From contig VBLD01000137.1 of assembly GCA_005879205.1 (NCBI GenBank), forward strand, positions 1 to 6,304: a stretch of DNA of 6,304 nucleotides, read 5' to 3'. Under the pieces are notes generated by a model. The model ran no database searches and was not told the origin of the DNA. It worked only from the letters and a program-made list of their open reading frames with translations. Numbering within the stretch: the first letter of the stretch is position 1; each line of letters begins with the position of its first letter. Shown here one piece after another: positions 1 to 5,989 of this stretch. This DNA comes from Deltaproteobacteria bacterium. Its GTDB lineage: Bacteria; Desulfobacterota; Binatia; DP-6. Both the position numbers and the translations under genes were made by a program.

Positions 1-43
1 GGTCGCCGCGTCGCTGGAGGAGGTCTCCGAGCCGGGAGCTCAT
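1..43 (-). CDS. Start of a probable type IV pilus / type II secretion ATPase (PilB/GspE-like), cut by the window edge
   Basis: Only the first 14 codons are present. They read MSSRLGDLLQRRGD, beginning at an ATG at 43-41 that overlaps the aroE stop codon as ATGA. A start of the form M-S-x-R-L-G-x-L-L-x-x-x-G is typical of the N-terminal (MshEN / T2SSE_N) domain of PilB and GspE assembly ATPases. I recall aroE next to pilB in some Deltaproteobacteria, which supports the guess. No good Shine-Dalgarno sequence precedes the ATG, so translation probably depends on ribosomes finishing aroE. With so few residues the family is inferred, and another gene starting with a similar helix cannot be excluded. 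That a coding region starts here is more certain than its identity. Confidence 0.45.
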   Translation of the reverse strand, partial: MSSRLGDLLQRRGD

Positions 44-945
44 GGTCTCGGAGGGCGGCGAGCGCGGACGCTACGCGCCGCCCGCGGCTGAGTCAATACG
101 AGCCCGGCATCGCTCAGCGCGCGCGCCATGGCAGCGAGCGGCGCGCGCCGCCCGGTCCAGGTCTCGAAGGCGAGCGCACCCTGATGGAGGAGCATCGGCC
201 CCCCGTCGAGGGTGGCGCGACCGGCCCGCACGGCTGCGGCGAGGAAGGGCGTCGGTTGGGTGCCGTAGACCAGGTCGATGAAGAGACAGCGCGGCGGGCT
301 CGCGCCGTGGCGGAGCGCGAGCCGGGCACCGCCGAGGCCGAGCGGGGTGGTGTTGACCACGAGCGCGGCGTCGGCGAGCGGGTCGCCCCCGGCCAGGCCG
401 GCCAGGGAGATCGCGCGGGTGTCCGGGCAGCCGAGCGTGGCCAGACGCGCCGCGAGTTGCTCGCCGCGGCCGGGTGTCCGGTTGGCGACGGTGATCCGCC
501 CGCAGCCGGCGTGCACCAGCGCGGCCCCGACGGCCCGCGCCGAGCCGCCCGCGCCGATCAGGACGGTGTGTGCCCCGCCGAGCCGCACGCGGTCGCCGAG
601 AGCACGCAGGAAGCCGCGTCCGTCGGTATTGTCGCCGACGAGCCGGTCGCCGCGGAAGAGCAGGGTGTTGACCGCGCCGATCCGTCGCGCCTCCGCCGTG
701 AGGACATCGCAGAGGGGCAGGGCGGTCTCCTTCAGCGGAACCGTAAGGTTCAGCCCGCCCATGCGCAGCCGCCGCGCGTCGGCGAGGGCTTCTTCGAGGG
801 CCGGAGGGGCGACCCGGTAGCGCAGGTAGAGGTGCGGCAGACGGGCCGCTGCAAAGGCGGCGTTCTGCATGGCGGGCGAGAGCGAATGGTCGACGGGGTC
901 TCCGAGGACCCCGAACAATCGGGCATGGACGCGGCTCGCCGCCAT
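40..945 (-). CDS. aroE: Shikimate dehydrogenase (NADP+)
   Basis: Cytoplasmic enzyme that reduces 3-dehydroshikimate to shikimate with NADPH, the fourth step of the shikimate pathway to chorismate and aromatic amino acids. The 301-residue protein has the N-terminal substrate domain with the SLS shikimate-binding serines at 21-23, NLTVPLK at 66-72 (catalytic Lys72) and NTDG at 106-109 (catalytic Asp108). The Rossmann domain has the glycine-rich GAGGSARAV loop at 131-139 and an NRT motif at 155-157, which in this family contacts the 2'-phosphate and indicates NADP+. NTTPLGL (198-204) and LLHQG with Gln255 complete the family pattern. The start at 945 is chosen because AGGA (955-952) lies 6 nt ahead. 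The ATG at 951 directly abuts that AGGA, and a GTG at 981 would sit in a palindrome and only add non-family residues. Family proteins are usually about 270-290 residues; the excess is an Arg/Pro-rich tail after about 286. It follows ppdK by 83 nt and overlaps the next gene by 4 nt. Confidence 0.95.
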   Translation of the reverse strand: MAASRVHARLFGVLGDPVDHSLSPAMQNAAFAAARLPHLYLRYRVAPPALEEALADARRLRMGGLNLTVPLKETALPLCDVLTAEARRIGAVNTLLFRGDRLVGDNTDGRGFLRALGDRVRLGGAHTVLIGAGGSARAVGAALVHAGCGRITVANRTPGRGEQLAARLATLGCPDTRAISLAGLAGGDPLADAALVVNTTPLGLGGARLALRHGASPPRCLFIDLVYGTQPTPFLAAAVRAGRATLDGGPMLLHQGALAFETWTGRRAPLAAMARALSDAGLVLTQPRAARSVRARRPPRP

Positions 946-1028
946 TTTCATTCCTGGGACGCACGGCTGGTGCTCGAGCACCCGCTGGTCCCGTTCATGC
1001 TTCGGCCAGCGCCGCCCGAACCTTTAAC
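946..1028 (-). other. ppdK-aroE intergenic gap with a 14-bp perfect palindrome
   Basis: This 83-nt gap is the longest inside the leftward gene block. It holds the perfect palindrome GGTGCTCGAGCACC at 969-982, which extends by two further pairs on each side after one mismatch (966-985). In RNA it could fold as a GGUGC/GCACC stem with a UCGA loop, ending about 20 nt before the aroE start codon. A weaker inverted repeat TTCGG/CCGAA lies closer to the ppdK stop. Neither is followed by a run of T on the - strand, so I do not call a terminator. No clear -35/-10 pair is visible. It could be an operator, an mRNA processing or attenuation hairpin, or chance in GC-rich DNA. Confidence 0.4.
952..955 (-). 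promoter_or_regulatory. Ribosome binding site deciding the aroE start
   Basis: AGGA on the - strand lies 6 nt before the ATG at 945-943. It touches the alternative ATG at 951-949 with no spacing, which argues for 945 as the real start. The motif is short, so the support is moderate. Confidence 0.5.
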
Positions 1029-3791
1029 TCAATCTCGTCCCAGCGCAGCCTGCGCCGCGGCCAGACGGGCCACCGGTACCCGGTAGGGAGAGCAGGACAC
1101 GTAGTCGAGCCCGATGGCATGGCAGAAGCGCACCGATGCCGGCTCGCCGCCGTGCTCCCCGCAGATGCCGAGCTTGAAGTCGGCCCGCACCCGGCGGGCC
1201 TTCTCGACCGCCAGCTTCATGAGCGCACCCACCCCCTCCTGGTCGATCGACTGGAACGGGTCCCGCGGGTAGATATTGAACTGCTCGACGTACGGTACGA
1301 GGAACCGGGCTGCGTCGTCGCGCGACACGCCGAGCGTGGTCTGGGTGAGGTCGTTGGTGCCGAAGGAGAAGAAGTCCGCGACGGGCGCGATCTCGCCGGC
1401 GGTGAGCGCCCCGCGCGGCACCTCGATCATCGTGCCGACGAGATACCGGAAGCGAACGCCCTCCTGCTTCATCACCGCGTCGGCGACGCGCCGCACGATC
1501 GCCGCCTGGAGCATCAGCTCCTTCACGTGCCCGACGAGCGGGATCATCACCTCCGGCTCGACCGGGGTCCCGGCCTTGCGGACGCGCGCGGCGGCCTCGA
1601 AGATGGCGCGCGCCTGCATCTCGGTGATCTCGGGGTACACGATGCCGAGCCGGCAGCCGCGGAAGCCGAGCATCGGGTTGAACTCGTGCAGTGCCTCGAC
1701 CCGGCTGCGCACGCGCTCGAACGGGATGCCCATCTGCGCCGCGAGCTCCCGCTGCGCCGGCTCCTCGTGCGGCAGGAACTCGTGCAACGGCGGGTCGATC
1801 GTCCGGATCGTCACCGGCCTGCCCTGCATCACCTGGAAGATGCCCTCGAAATCGACGCGCTGGAACGGAAGAAGCTTGGAGAGCGCCGCGCGCCGTTCCT
1901 CCGGCGTCTCGGCGAGGATCATCTCGCGCATCGGCCCGAGCTTGCCCTCGCCGAAGAACATGTGCTCCGTCCGGCAGAGCCCGACGCCCTCGGCGCCGAA
2001 GGCGACGGCGTCGGCGCACTGATCGGGCTGGTCGGCGTTGGCACGGATGCCGAGGCGGCGGACCTGGTCCGCCCACTTCATGAGCTGGGCGAACATCTGG
2101 TAGACGGGCGCCGTGGCGGGGTCGCGGGTGCGCTCGATGAGCACCTGCACGACCTCGCTCGGTGCGGTCGGGATGGTGCCCTGGAAGACCTCGCCCGTGG
2201 AGCCGTCGATCGCCACCTCGTCGCCCTCGCGGAGGACGACGTCGCGGCCGCTGACGCGTAGCGAGCCCGCCTCGTAGTCGACCAGCAGCGCCTCGCAGCC
2301 GACGACGCAGACCTTGCCCATCTGCCGCCCGACGAGCGCTGCGTGGCTCGTCATACCGCCGCGCGCGGTGAGGATGCCCCTGGACGCCGCCATCCCCCGC
2401 AGGTCCTCCGGCGACGTCTCGATGCGGACCAGGATCACGCTTTCGCCGCGCGCCGCGCGGGCCTCGGCCTCGTCGGCGTGGAAGGCGATGCGGCCCGCCG
2501 CGGCACCCGGACCGGCCGCGAGCCCGCGTGCGAGGAGGCGGCCCGCCGCCACCACGGCGTCCTTCGCCTTCGCGTCGAAGGTGGGACGCAGGAGCTGCTC
2601 GAGGCTCTCGGGCTCGACGCGCCGGAGCGCCTCGTCGCGTGCGATGAGCCGCTCGCGCACCATGTCGAGGGCGATGCGCACGGCGGCGAGCGCGGTCCGC
2701 TTCCCGACGCGGCACTGCAGCATGTAGAGGGTGCCCTGCTGGATCGTGAACTCGATGTCCATGACGTCGCGGTAGTGTCGCTCGAGCGTACGCCGGATCT
2801 TCGCGAGCTGGGCGTAGACCTTCGGGTTCTCGCGCTCGAGGGCGGCGATCGGCTGCGGCGTGCGGACACCCGCGACCACGTCCTCGCCCTGCGCGTTCAT
2901 CAGGAACTCGCCGTAGAAGATGTTCTCGCCGGTGGCCGGGTCGCGGGTGAAGGCGACCCCGGTCCCCGAGTCGGCGCCCATGTTGCCGAAGACCATGGCC
3001 TGGACGTTCACCGCCGTGCCCCAGGTGTCGGGGATGGCATTCAGGCGCCGGTAGACGATGGCACGCTCGTTCATCCACGAGCCGAACACGGCGCCGATCG
3101 CGCCCCAGAGCTGCTCCTCGGGATCCTCCGGGAAGCGGACCCCCTTGCGCGTCCGGATGAGCCCCTTGAACTCGCCGACCAGCTCGCGGAGCGCATCCGC
3201 ATCGAGCTCGGTGTCGAGCTCGACACGGCGCGCGCGCTTCTTCTCCTCGAGCACGATCTCGAAGGGATCGCGCTCGGTCTTCGTTTCGGGCTTGAGACCG
3301 AGCACGACGTCGCCGTACATCTGGACGAAACGACGATAGCAATCGAAGGCGAACCGGGGGTTTCCGGTCTCGCGAGCCAGACCCTCGACCGTCTGGTCGT
3401 TCAGGCCGAGGTTCAGAATGGTGTCCATCATCCCGGGCATCGAGGCCCGCGCACCCGAGCGAACCGAGACGAGCAGCGGCTTCTCCGGGTCGCCGAACCG
3501 CCGCCCCACGGTCTTCTCGACACGCGCCAGCGCCGTCGGCACCTGTTCCTTGAGCCCGGGCGGGTAACTGCTCTTGTGGGCATAGTAGTGGGTGCAGACC
3601 TCGGTCGAGATCGTGAACCCGGGCGGGACGGGCAGCCCGAGGCGGGCCATCTCGGCGAGATTCGCGCCCTTGCCGCCGAGGAGCTCCTTCATGTCCGCCC
3701 GGCCGTCGGCGCGGCCTCCGCCGAACCAGTAGATGTACCGCCGCGCCCGCGCCGGCGCGGGCCGCGTGGCACGGGCCTGCGGTCTCGCCAT
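1029..3791 (-). CDS. ppdK: Pyruvate, phosphate dikinase
   Basis: Cytoplasmic enzyme that reversibly converts pyruvate, ATP and phosphate into PEP, AMP and pyrophosphate. The 920-residue protein has all three domains in order. The N-terminal ATP-grasp domain begins at YIYWFGGG (19-26), with GGKGANLAEM (39-48), LVSVRSGARASMPGMMDT (107-124), ADSGTGVAFTRDPATGEN (273-290), Glu347 and the LQCRVGKRT segment (358-366). The swivelling phosphohistidine domain has GGMTSH at 478-483, giving His483 as the phosphocarrier and Thr481 as the position that PDRP-type regulators phosphorylate in this family. The C-terminal PEP/pyruvate barrel has GVGLCRTEHMFF (603-613 region), LGFRGCRLG (708-716), MIEVPRGAL (788-796), SFGTNDLTQ (809-817) and GICGEHGGEP (875-884) with catalytic Cys877. 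It is an apparently intact enzyme of normal length apart from about 17 extra Ala/Arg/Pro-rich N-terminal residues. The start is fixed by AGGAGG 6 nt ahead. The gene follows glyS by 11 nt. PPDK rather than PEP synthase (PpsA) is indicated by the FGGG start and by the length and motif set. Confidence 0.98.
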   Translation of the reverse strand: MARPQARATRPAPARARRYIYWFGGGRADGRADMKELLGGKGANLAEMARLGLPVPPGFTISTEVCTHYYAHKSSYPPGLKEQVPTALARVEKTVGRRFGDPEKPLLVSVRSGARASMPGMMDTILNLGLNDQTVEGLARETGNPRFAFDCYRRFVQMYGDVVLGLKPETKTERDPFEIVLEEKKRARRVELDTELDADALRELVGEFKGLIRTRKGVRFPEDPEEQLWGAIGAVFGSWMNERAIVYRRLNAIPDTWGTAVNVQAMVFGNMGADSGTGVAFTRDPATGENIFYGEFLMNAQGEDVVAGVRTPQPIAALERENPKVYAQLAKIRRTLERHYRDVMDIEFTIQQGTLYMLQCRVGKRTALAAVRIALDMVRERLIARDEALRRVEPESLEQLLRPTFDAKAKDAVVAAGRLLARGLAAGPGAAAGRIAFHADEAEARAARGESVILVRIETSPEDLRGMAASRGILTARGGMTSHAALVGRQMGKVCVVGCEALLVDYEAGSLRVSGRDVVLREGDEVAIDGSTGEVFQGTIPTAPSEVVQVLIERTRDPATAPVYQMFAQLMKWADQVRRLGIRANADQPDQCADAVAFGAEGVGLCRTEHMFFGEGKLGPMREMILAETPEERRAALSKLLPFQRVDFEGIFQVMQGRPVTIRTIDPPLHEFLPHEEPAQRELAAQMGIPFERVRSRVEALHEFNPMLGFRGCRLGIVYPEITEMQARAIFEAAARVRKAGTPVEPEVMIPLVGHVKELMLQAAIVRRVADAVMKQEGVRFRYLVGTMIEVPRGALTAGEIAPVADFFSFGTNDLTQTTLGVSRDDAARFLVPYVEQFNIYPRDPFQSIDQEGVGALMKLAVEKARRVRADFKLGICGEHGGEPASVRFCHAIGLDYVSCSPYRVPVARLAAAQAALGRD

Positions 3792-3797
3792 CGAAGT

Positions 3798-3803
3798 CCT
3801 CCT
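3798..3803 (-). promoter_or_regulatory. Strong ribosome binding site of ppdK overlapping the glyS end
   Basis: A full AGGAGG lies 6 nt before the ppdK ATG and overlaps the last base of the glyS TGA stop. It is the best Shine-Dalgarno match at any gene start in the window. It fixes the ppdK start and suggests efficient, tightly linked translation after glyS. Confidence 0.85.
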
Positions 3804-5110
3804 CAGCCCAGCTGACCGATCTTGGTGCGCAGCTCCTCGACGAGACGGTCCTCGGGGATGCGCACCTGGGTGGTCGCATCGCGGTCGCGGACCGTGACCG
3901 TGCCGTCCTGCATCGTCTGGTGATCGACGGTGATCCCGTAGGGCGTGCCGACCTCGTCCTGGCGGCGGTAACGCCTCCCGATCGAACCCGCCTGGTCGTA
4001 GTCGACGGGAAATTCCCGGCGGAGCGCATCGTAGATCCGCCGCGCGCGCTCCGGTTGTCCGTCCTTGCGCAGGAGCGGGAAAACGGCCGCCTTGTAGGGC
4101 GCGAGCTGCGGGTGGAGCCGGAGCACGACGCGCGTCTCGCCCTCGATCTCGTCCTCGTCGAAGGCGTCGACGAGAAAGGCGAGGGTGGAGCGGTCCGCGC
4201 CGGCCGACGGCTCGATCACGTACGGCAGGTAGCGCTCGCGCCGCTCCTCGTCGAAGTAGCTCAGGTCCTTACCACTGGCCCCGGCGTGACGCCGCAGGTC
4301 GAAGTCGGTGCGGTTGGCGATCCCTTCGAGCTCGGCCCATCCGAAGGGGAAGCGGTACTCGATGTCGCAGCACGCCTTCGCGTAGTGGGCCAGCTCGTCG
4401 CCGCCGTGCGGCCGCACGCGGAGGTGCTCCGGGTCGAGGCCGAGGCGGCTGTACCAGCGCAGGCGTTCGTCCCGCCAGTGCTCGAACCAGGAGTCGTCCT
4501 CGCCGGGACGCACGAAGAACTCGATCTCCATCTGCTCGAATTCACGCGTCCGGAAGAGGAAGTTCCCCGGCGTGATCTCATTGCGGAACGACTTGCCGAT
4601 CTGCGCGATGCCGAACGGGATCTTCAGCCGCGACGTCTCGACGACGTTCCGGAAGTTGACGAAGATGCCCTGCGCCGTCTCCGGACGGAGATAGGCGACG
4701 TGTGCCGTGTCCTCGACCGGTCCGACGAAGGTCTTGAACATGAGGTTGAACTGCCGCGACTCGGTCAGCTCGCCGCCGCAGGCGGGGCAGCGCGGGCCCT
4801 GAAGGTCGTCGGCACGGAAGCGCTGCTTGCAGCTCTTGCAGTCGACCAGCGGGTCGGTGAACCCGGCGAGGTGACCCGACGCCTCCCAGACGCCGGGATG
4901 CATGATGATGGCGGCATCGATCCCGACCACGTCGTCGCGTCCGGTCACGACCGCCCGCAACCAGGCGTCCTTGACGTTCCGCTTGAGCTCGACGCCGAGC
5001 GGCCCGTAGTCGAGGCTCGAGCCGAGGCCCCCGTAGATCTCGCTGCCCGGAAAGACGAACCCCCGCCGCTTGCAGAGGTTCACCACCTTTTCCATCGTCG
5101 CTGCCGCCAT
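3803..5110 (-). CDS. glyS: Glycyl-tRNA synthetase, single-chain (homodimer, alpha2) type
   Basis: Class II aminoacyl-tRNA synthetase that attaches glycine to tRNA-Gly in the cytoplasm. The 435-residue protein opens with MEKVVNLCKRRGFVFPGSEIYGG (from residue 6), the hallmark start of the alpha2 enzyme, followed by LDYGPLGVELKRN (33-45). A zinc-binding insertion has CKSC (91-94) and CPAC (108-111). Motif 2 is GKSFRNEITPGNFLFRTREF (172-191), with Arg176 and Glu178; ETAQGIF (144-150) precedes it. Motif 3 is GADRSTLAF (304-312) with Arg307. The HGTP-type anticodon-binding domain starts near LAPYKAAVFPLL (336-347). It is slightly shorter than characterised relatives (about 460-510 residues) but has no missing domain. 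This is not the two-subunit GlyQ/GlyS enzyme found in most Proteobacteria, and no second subunit gene is nearby. The start is the ATG at 5110, 17 nt after recO; the ATG at 5095 (Met6) is also possible, as neither has a clear ribosome binding site. Some databases name this type glyQS. Confidence 0.97.
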   Translation of the reverse strand: MAAATMEKVVNLCKRRGFVFPGSEIYGGLGSSLDYGPLGVELKRNVKDAWLRAVVTGRDDVVGIDAAIIMHPGVWEASGHLAGFTDPLVDCKSCKQRFRADDLQGPRCPACGGELTESRQFNLMFKTFVGPVEDTAHVAYLRPETAQGIFVNFRNVVETSRLKIPFGIAQIGKSFRNEITPGNFLFRTREFEQMEIEFFVRPGEDDSWFEHWRDERLRWYSRLGLDPEHLRVRPHGGDELAHYAKACCDIEYRFPFGWAELEGIANRTDFDLRRHAGASGKDLSYFDEERRERYLPYVIEPSAGADRSTLAFLVDAFDEDEIEGETRVVLRLHPQLAPYKAAVFPLLRKDGQPERARRIYDALRREFPVDYDQAGSIGRRYRRQDEVGTPYGITVDHQTMQDGTVTVRDRDATTQVRIPEDRLVEELRTKIGQLG

Positions 5111-5127
5111 GGGGAGAAGGCGAAACC

Positions 5128-5904
5128 CTAGCGGAGGGTCTCGGGGGAATCAACGCGAGCGCGCGCGACGAACTCGCGCGAGCGCAGCGGTCCGGACGTG
5201 ACCGCCGCGAGCAGATGCTCCGCGACGGCCGCGGCTTCCACGAGCGTCCGCGCCGAGAGACGGGCGGTGGTGCCCGCGAGTGGACCGGCGGCGAGGCGGG
5301 CGAGCTCCACCGCCGTCGCTCCCGCGATCGGTCGCACGGCTTCTCCCGCCGGAACGCAGCCGCGGCAGAGAACGCCGCCACGCGCGACCGAGAGATAGAC
5401 CCTCTCGGCGCCGTCCGCCGGCGTCCCGCACGCCCGGCAGCGGTCGAGCGCCGGCGCGTAGCCGCTCGCCGCCAGGAGGTGCAGCTCGAAGGCGCGGAGC
5501 ACCGGCTCGGTCGGCGTTCCGGCATCGAGCAGCGCGAGGACGTCGGCGACGAGCCGATACACCTCGCGTCCCGATTCACGGCCGAACACCATGCGATCGG
5601 TCAGCTCGAGCACGTAGCTGCCGGCGGCGAAGCGTTCGAGGTCGGAGGTGAAGCGGCGAAACACGCCGAGGAATTCACAGCGCACGAGGAAGGCGAGGTC
5701 GGAGCTCGGGCGCTGACGAAAGACGGTACGAACGTGAACGAAGGGTTCCAGCGTGCCGGCGAAGCGGCGCCGGGAGTTCTTCGCCCCCTTGGCGATCCCG
5801 GTCACCTTGCCCTGCGTCTCGGTGATCAGGGTGATGATGCGGTCCGACTCGCCATATGGCCGAGCGCGGAGGACGAACGCCGCGGTGGCGATTTCGAGGG
5901 ACAC
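5128..5904 (-). CDS. recO: DNA repair protein RecO
   Basis: RecO works with RecR (and RecF) to displace single-strand binding protein and load RecA on gapped DNA; it also anneals complementary strands. The 258-residue protein has the N-terminal OB-fold signature: AAFVLRARPYGESDRIITL (8-26), then GKVTGIAKGAKNSRRRFAG (32-50) and LEPF (52-55). The helical C-terminal domain carries a four-cysteine zinc site, CRAC (156-159) and CRGC (180-183), as in Deinococcus/Thermus-type RecO and unlike the E. coli protein. Length is normal for the family. The start codon is GTG at 5904-5902; an in-frame TGA lies 8 codons upstream, and the conserved OB strand begins only a few residues in, so no other start fits. 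No clear Shine-Dalgarno sequence precedes it. It is the first gene of the leftward block and diverges from grpE. The stop is TAG, 17 nt before glyS. Confidence 0.95.
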   Translation of the reverse strand: MSLEIATAAFVLRARPYGESDRIITLITETQGKVTGIAKGAKNSRRRFAGTLEPFVHVRTVFRQRPSSDLAFLVRCEFLGVFRRFTSDLERFAAGSYVLELTDRMVFGRESGREVYRLVADVLALLDAGTPTEPVLRAFELHLLAASGYAPALDRCRACGTPADGAERVYLSVARGGVLCRGCVPAGEAVRPIAGATAVELARLAAGPLAGTTARLSARTLVEAAAVAEHLLAAVTSGPLRSREFVARARVDSPETLR

Positions 5905-5989
5905 GGGAGCGACTGCGCTGCCGTATCATCCGCCCGTCGCATGCGCAACTTGACAAACAGAGTTCTGGTGCCTACTCGGGCCAGTGGGC
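5905..5989. promoter_or_regulatory. Divergent recO/grpE intergenic region
   Basis: These 85 bp separate the divergent start codons of recO and grpE and must hold promoters for both unless one reads from further away. Towards grpE there is a CTTGACA element at 5949-5955. Towards recO I find only a TTGTCA at 5956-5951 and an AT-containing TGATAC at 5928-5923, with a 22-nt spacer that is too long for a standard sigma-70 promoter. No CIRCE element (TTAGCACTC-N9-GAGTGCTAA) is present. Confidence 0.6.
5949..5980 (+). promoter_or_regulatory. Candidate heat-shock (RpoH-type) promoter of grpE
   Basis: CTTGACA (5949-5955) contains a perfect TTGACA -35 hexamer. Read as sigma-70, a 17-nt spacer leads to TACTCG, which matches TATAAT poorly (2 of 6). 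Read against the alphaproteobacterial RpoH consensus CTTG-N17/18-CYTATNTNNG, CTTG is exact, the spacer is 18, and CCTACTCGGG (5971-5980) matches 5 of the 7 specified positions. A heat-shock promoter suits grpE. The transcript would then start only a few nucleotides before the ATG at 5990. Confidence 0.4.

Noticed and set aside
990..1028. Inverted repeat TTCGG/CCGAA after the ppdK stop as a possible terminator
   Set aside because: The stem is only about 5 bp with a 10-nt loop and no T-run follows on the - strand.
1119..2261. 380-codon open frame on the + strand opposite the 3' half of ppdK
   Set aside because: Same antisense shadow effect; no domain, no motif, and ppdK coding is certain.
3211..3226. 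Perfect 16-bp palindrome GTGTCGAGCTCGACAC inside ppdK
   Set aside because: It encodes Val-Glu-Leu-Asp-Thr with the favoured GTC, GAG, CTC and GAC codons, and a similar GAGCTC occurs next to it. Codon bias explains it without a separate role.
2343..3815. Long open frame (490 codons) on the + strand opposite ppdK
   Set aside because: It lies antisense to a gene with complete PPDK motifs. Its composition (rich in Arg, Glu, Leu, Val, Ala, His, Asp) is what strong G/C third-position bias yields on the opposite strand, and no family is recognisable.
1024..4029. 1001-codon open frame on the - strand spanning ppdK and part of glyS
   Set aside because: It is another frame of the same strand, mostly Arg/Gly/Ala/Pro low-complexity sequence, while the PPDK and GlyRS frames hold the conserved motifs.
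3920..5131. 403-codon open frame on the + strand opposite glyS
   Set aside because: Antisense shadow of glyS with biased composition and no recognisable motif.
5923..5956. TTGTCA / TGATAC as a sigma-70 promoter for recO
   Set aside because: The spacer of 22 nt (20 nt if GATGAT is used) is outside the normal range, so I do not annotate it as a defined promoter.
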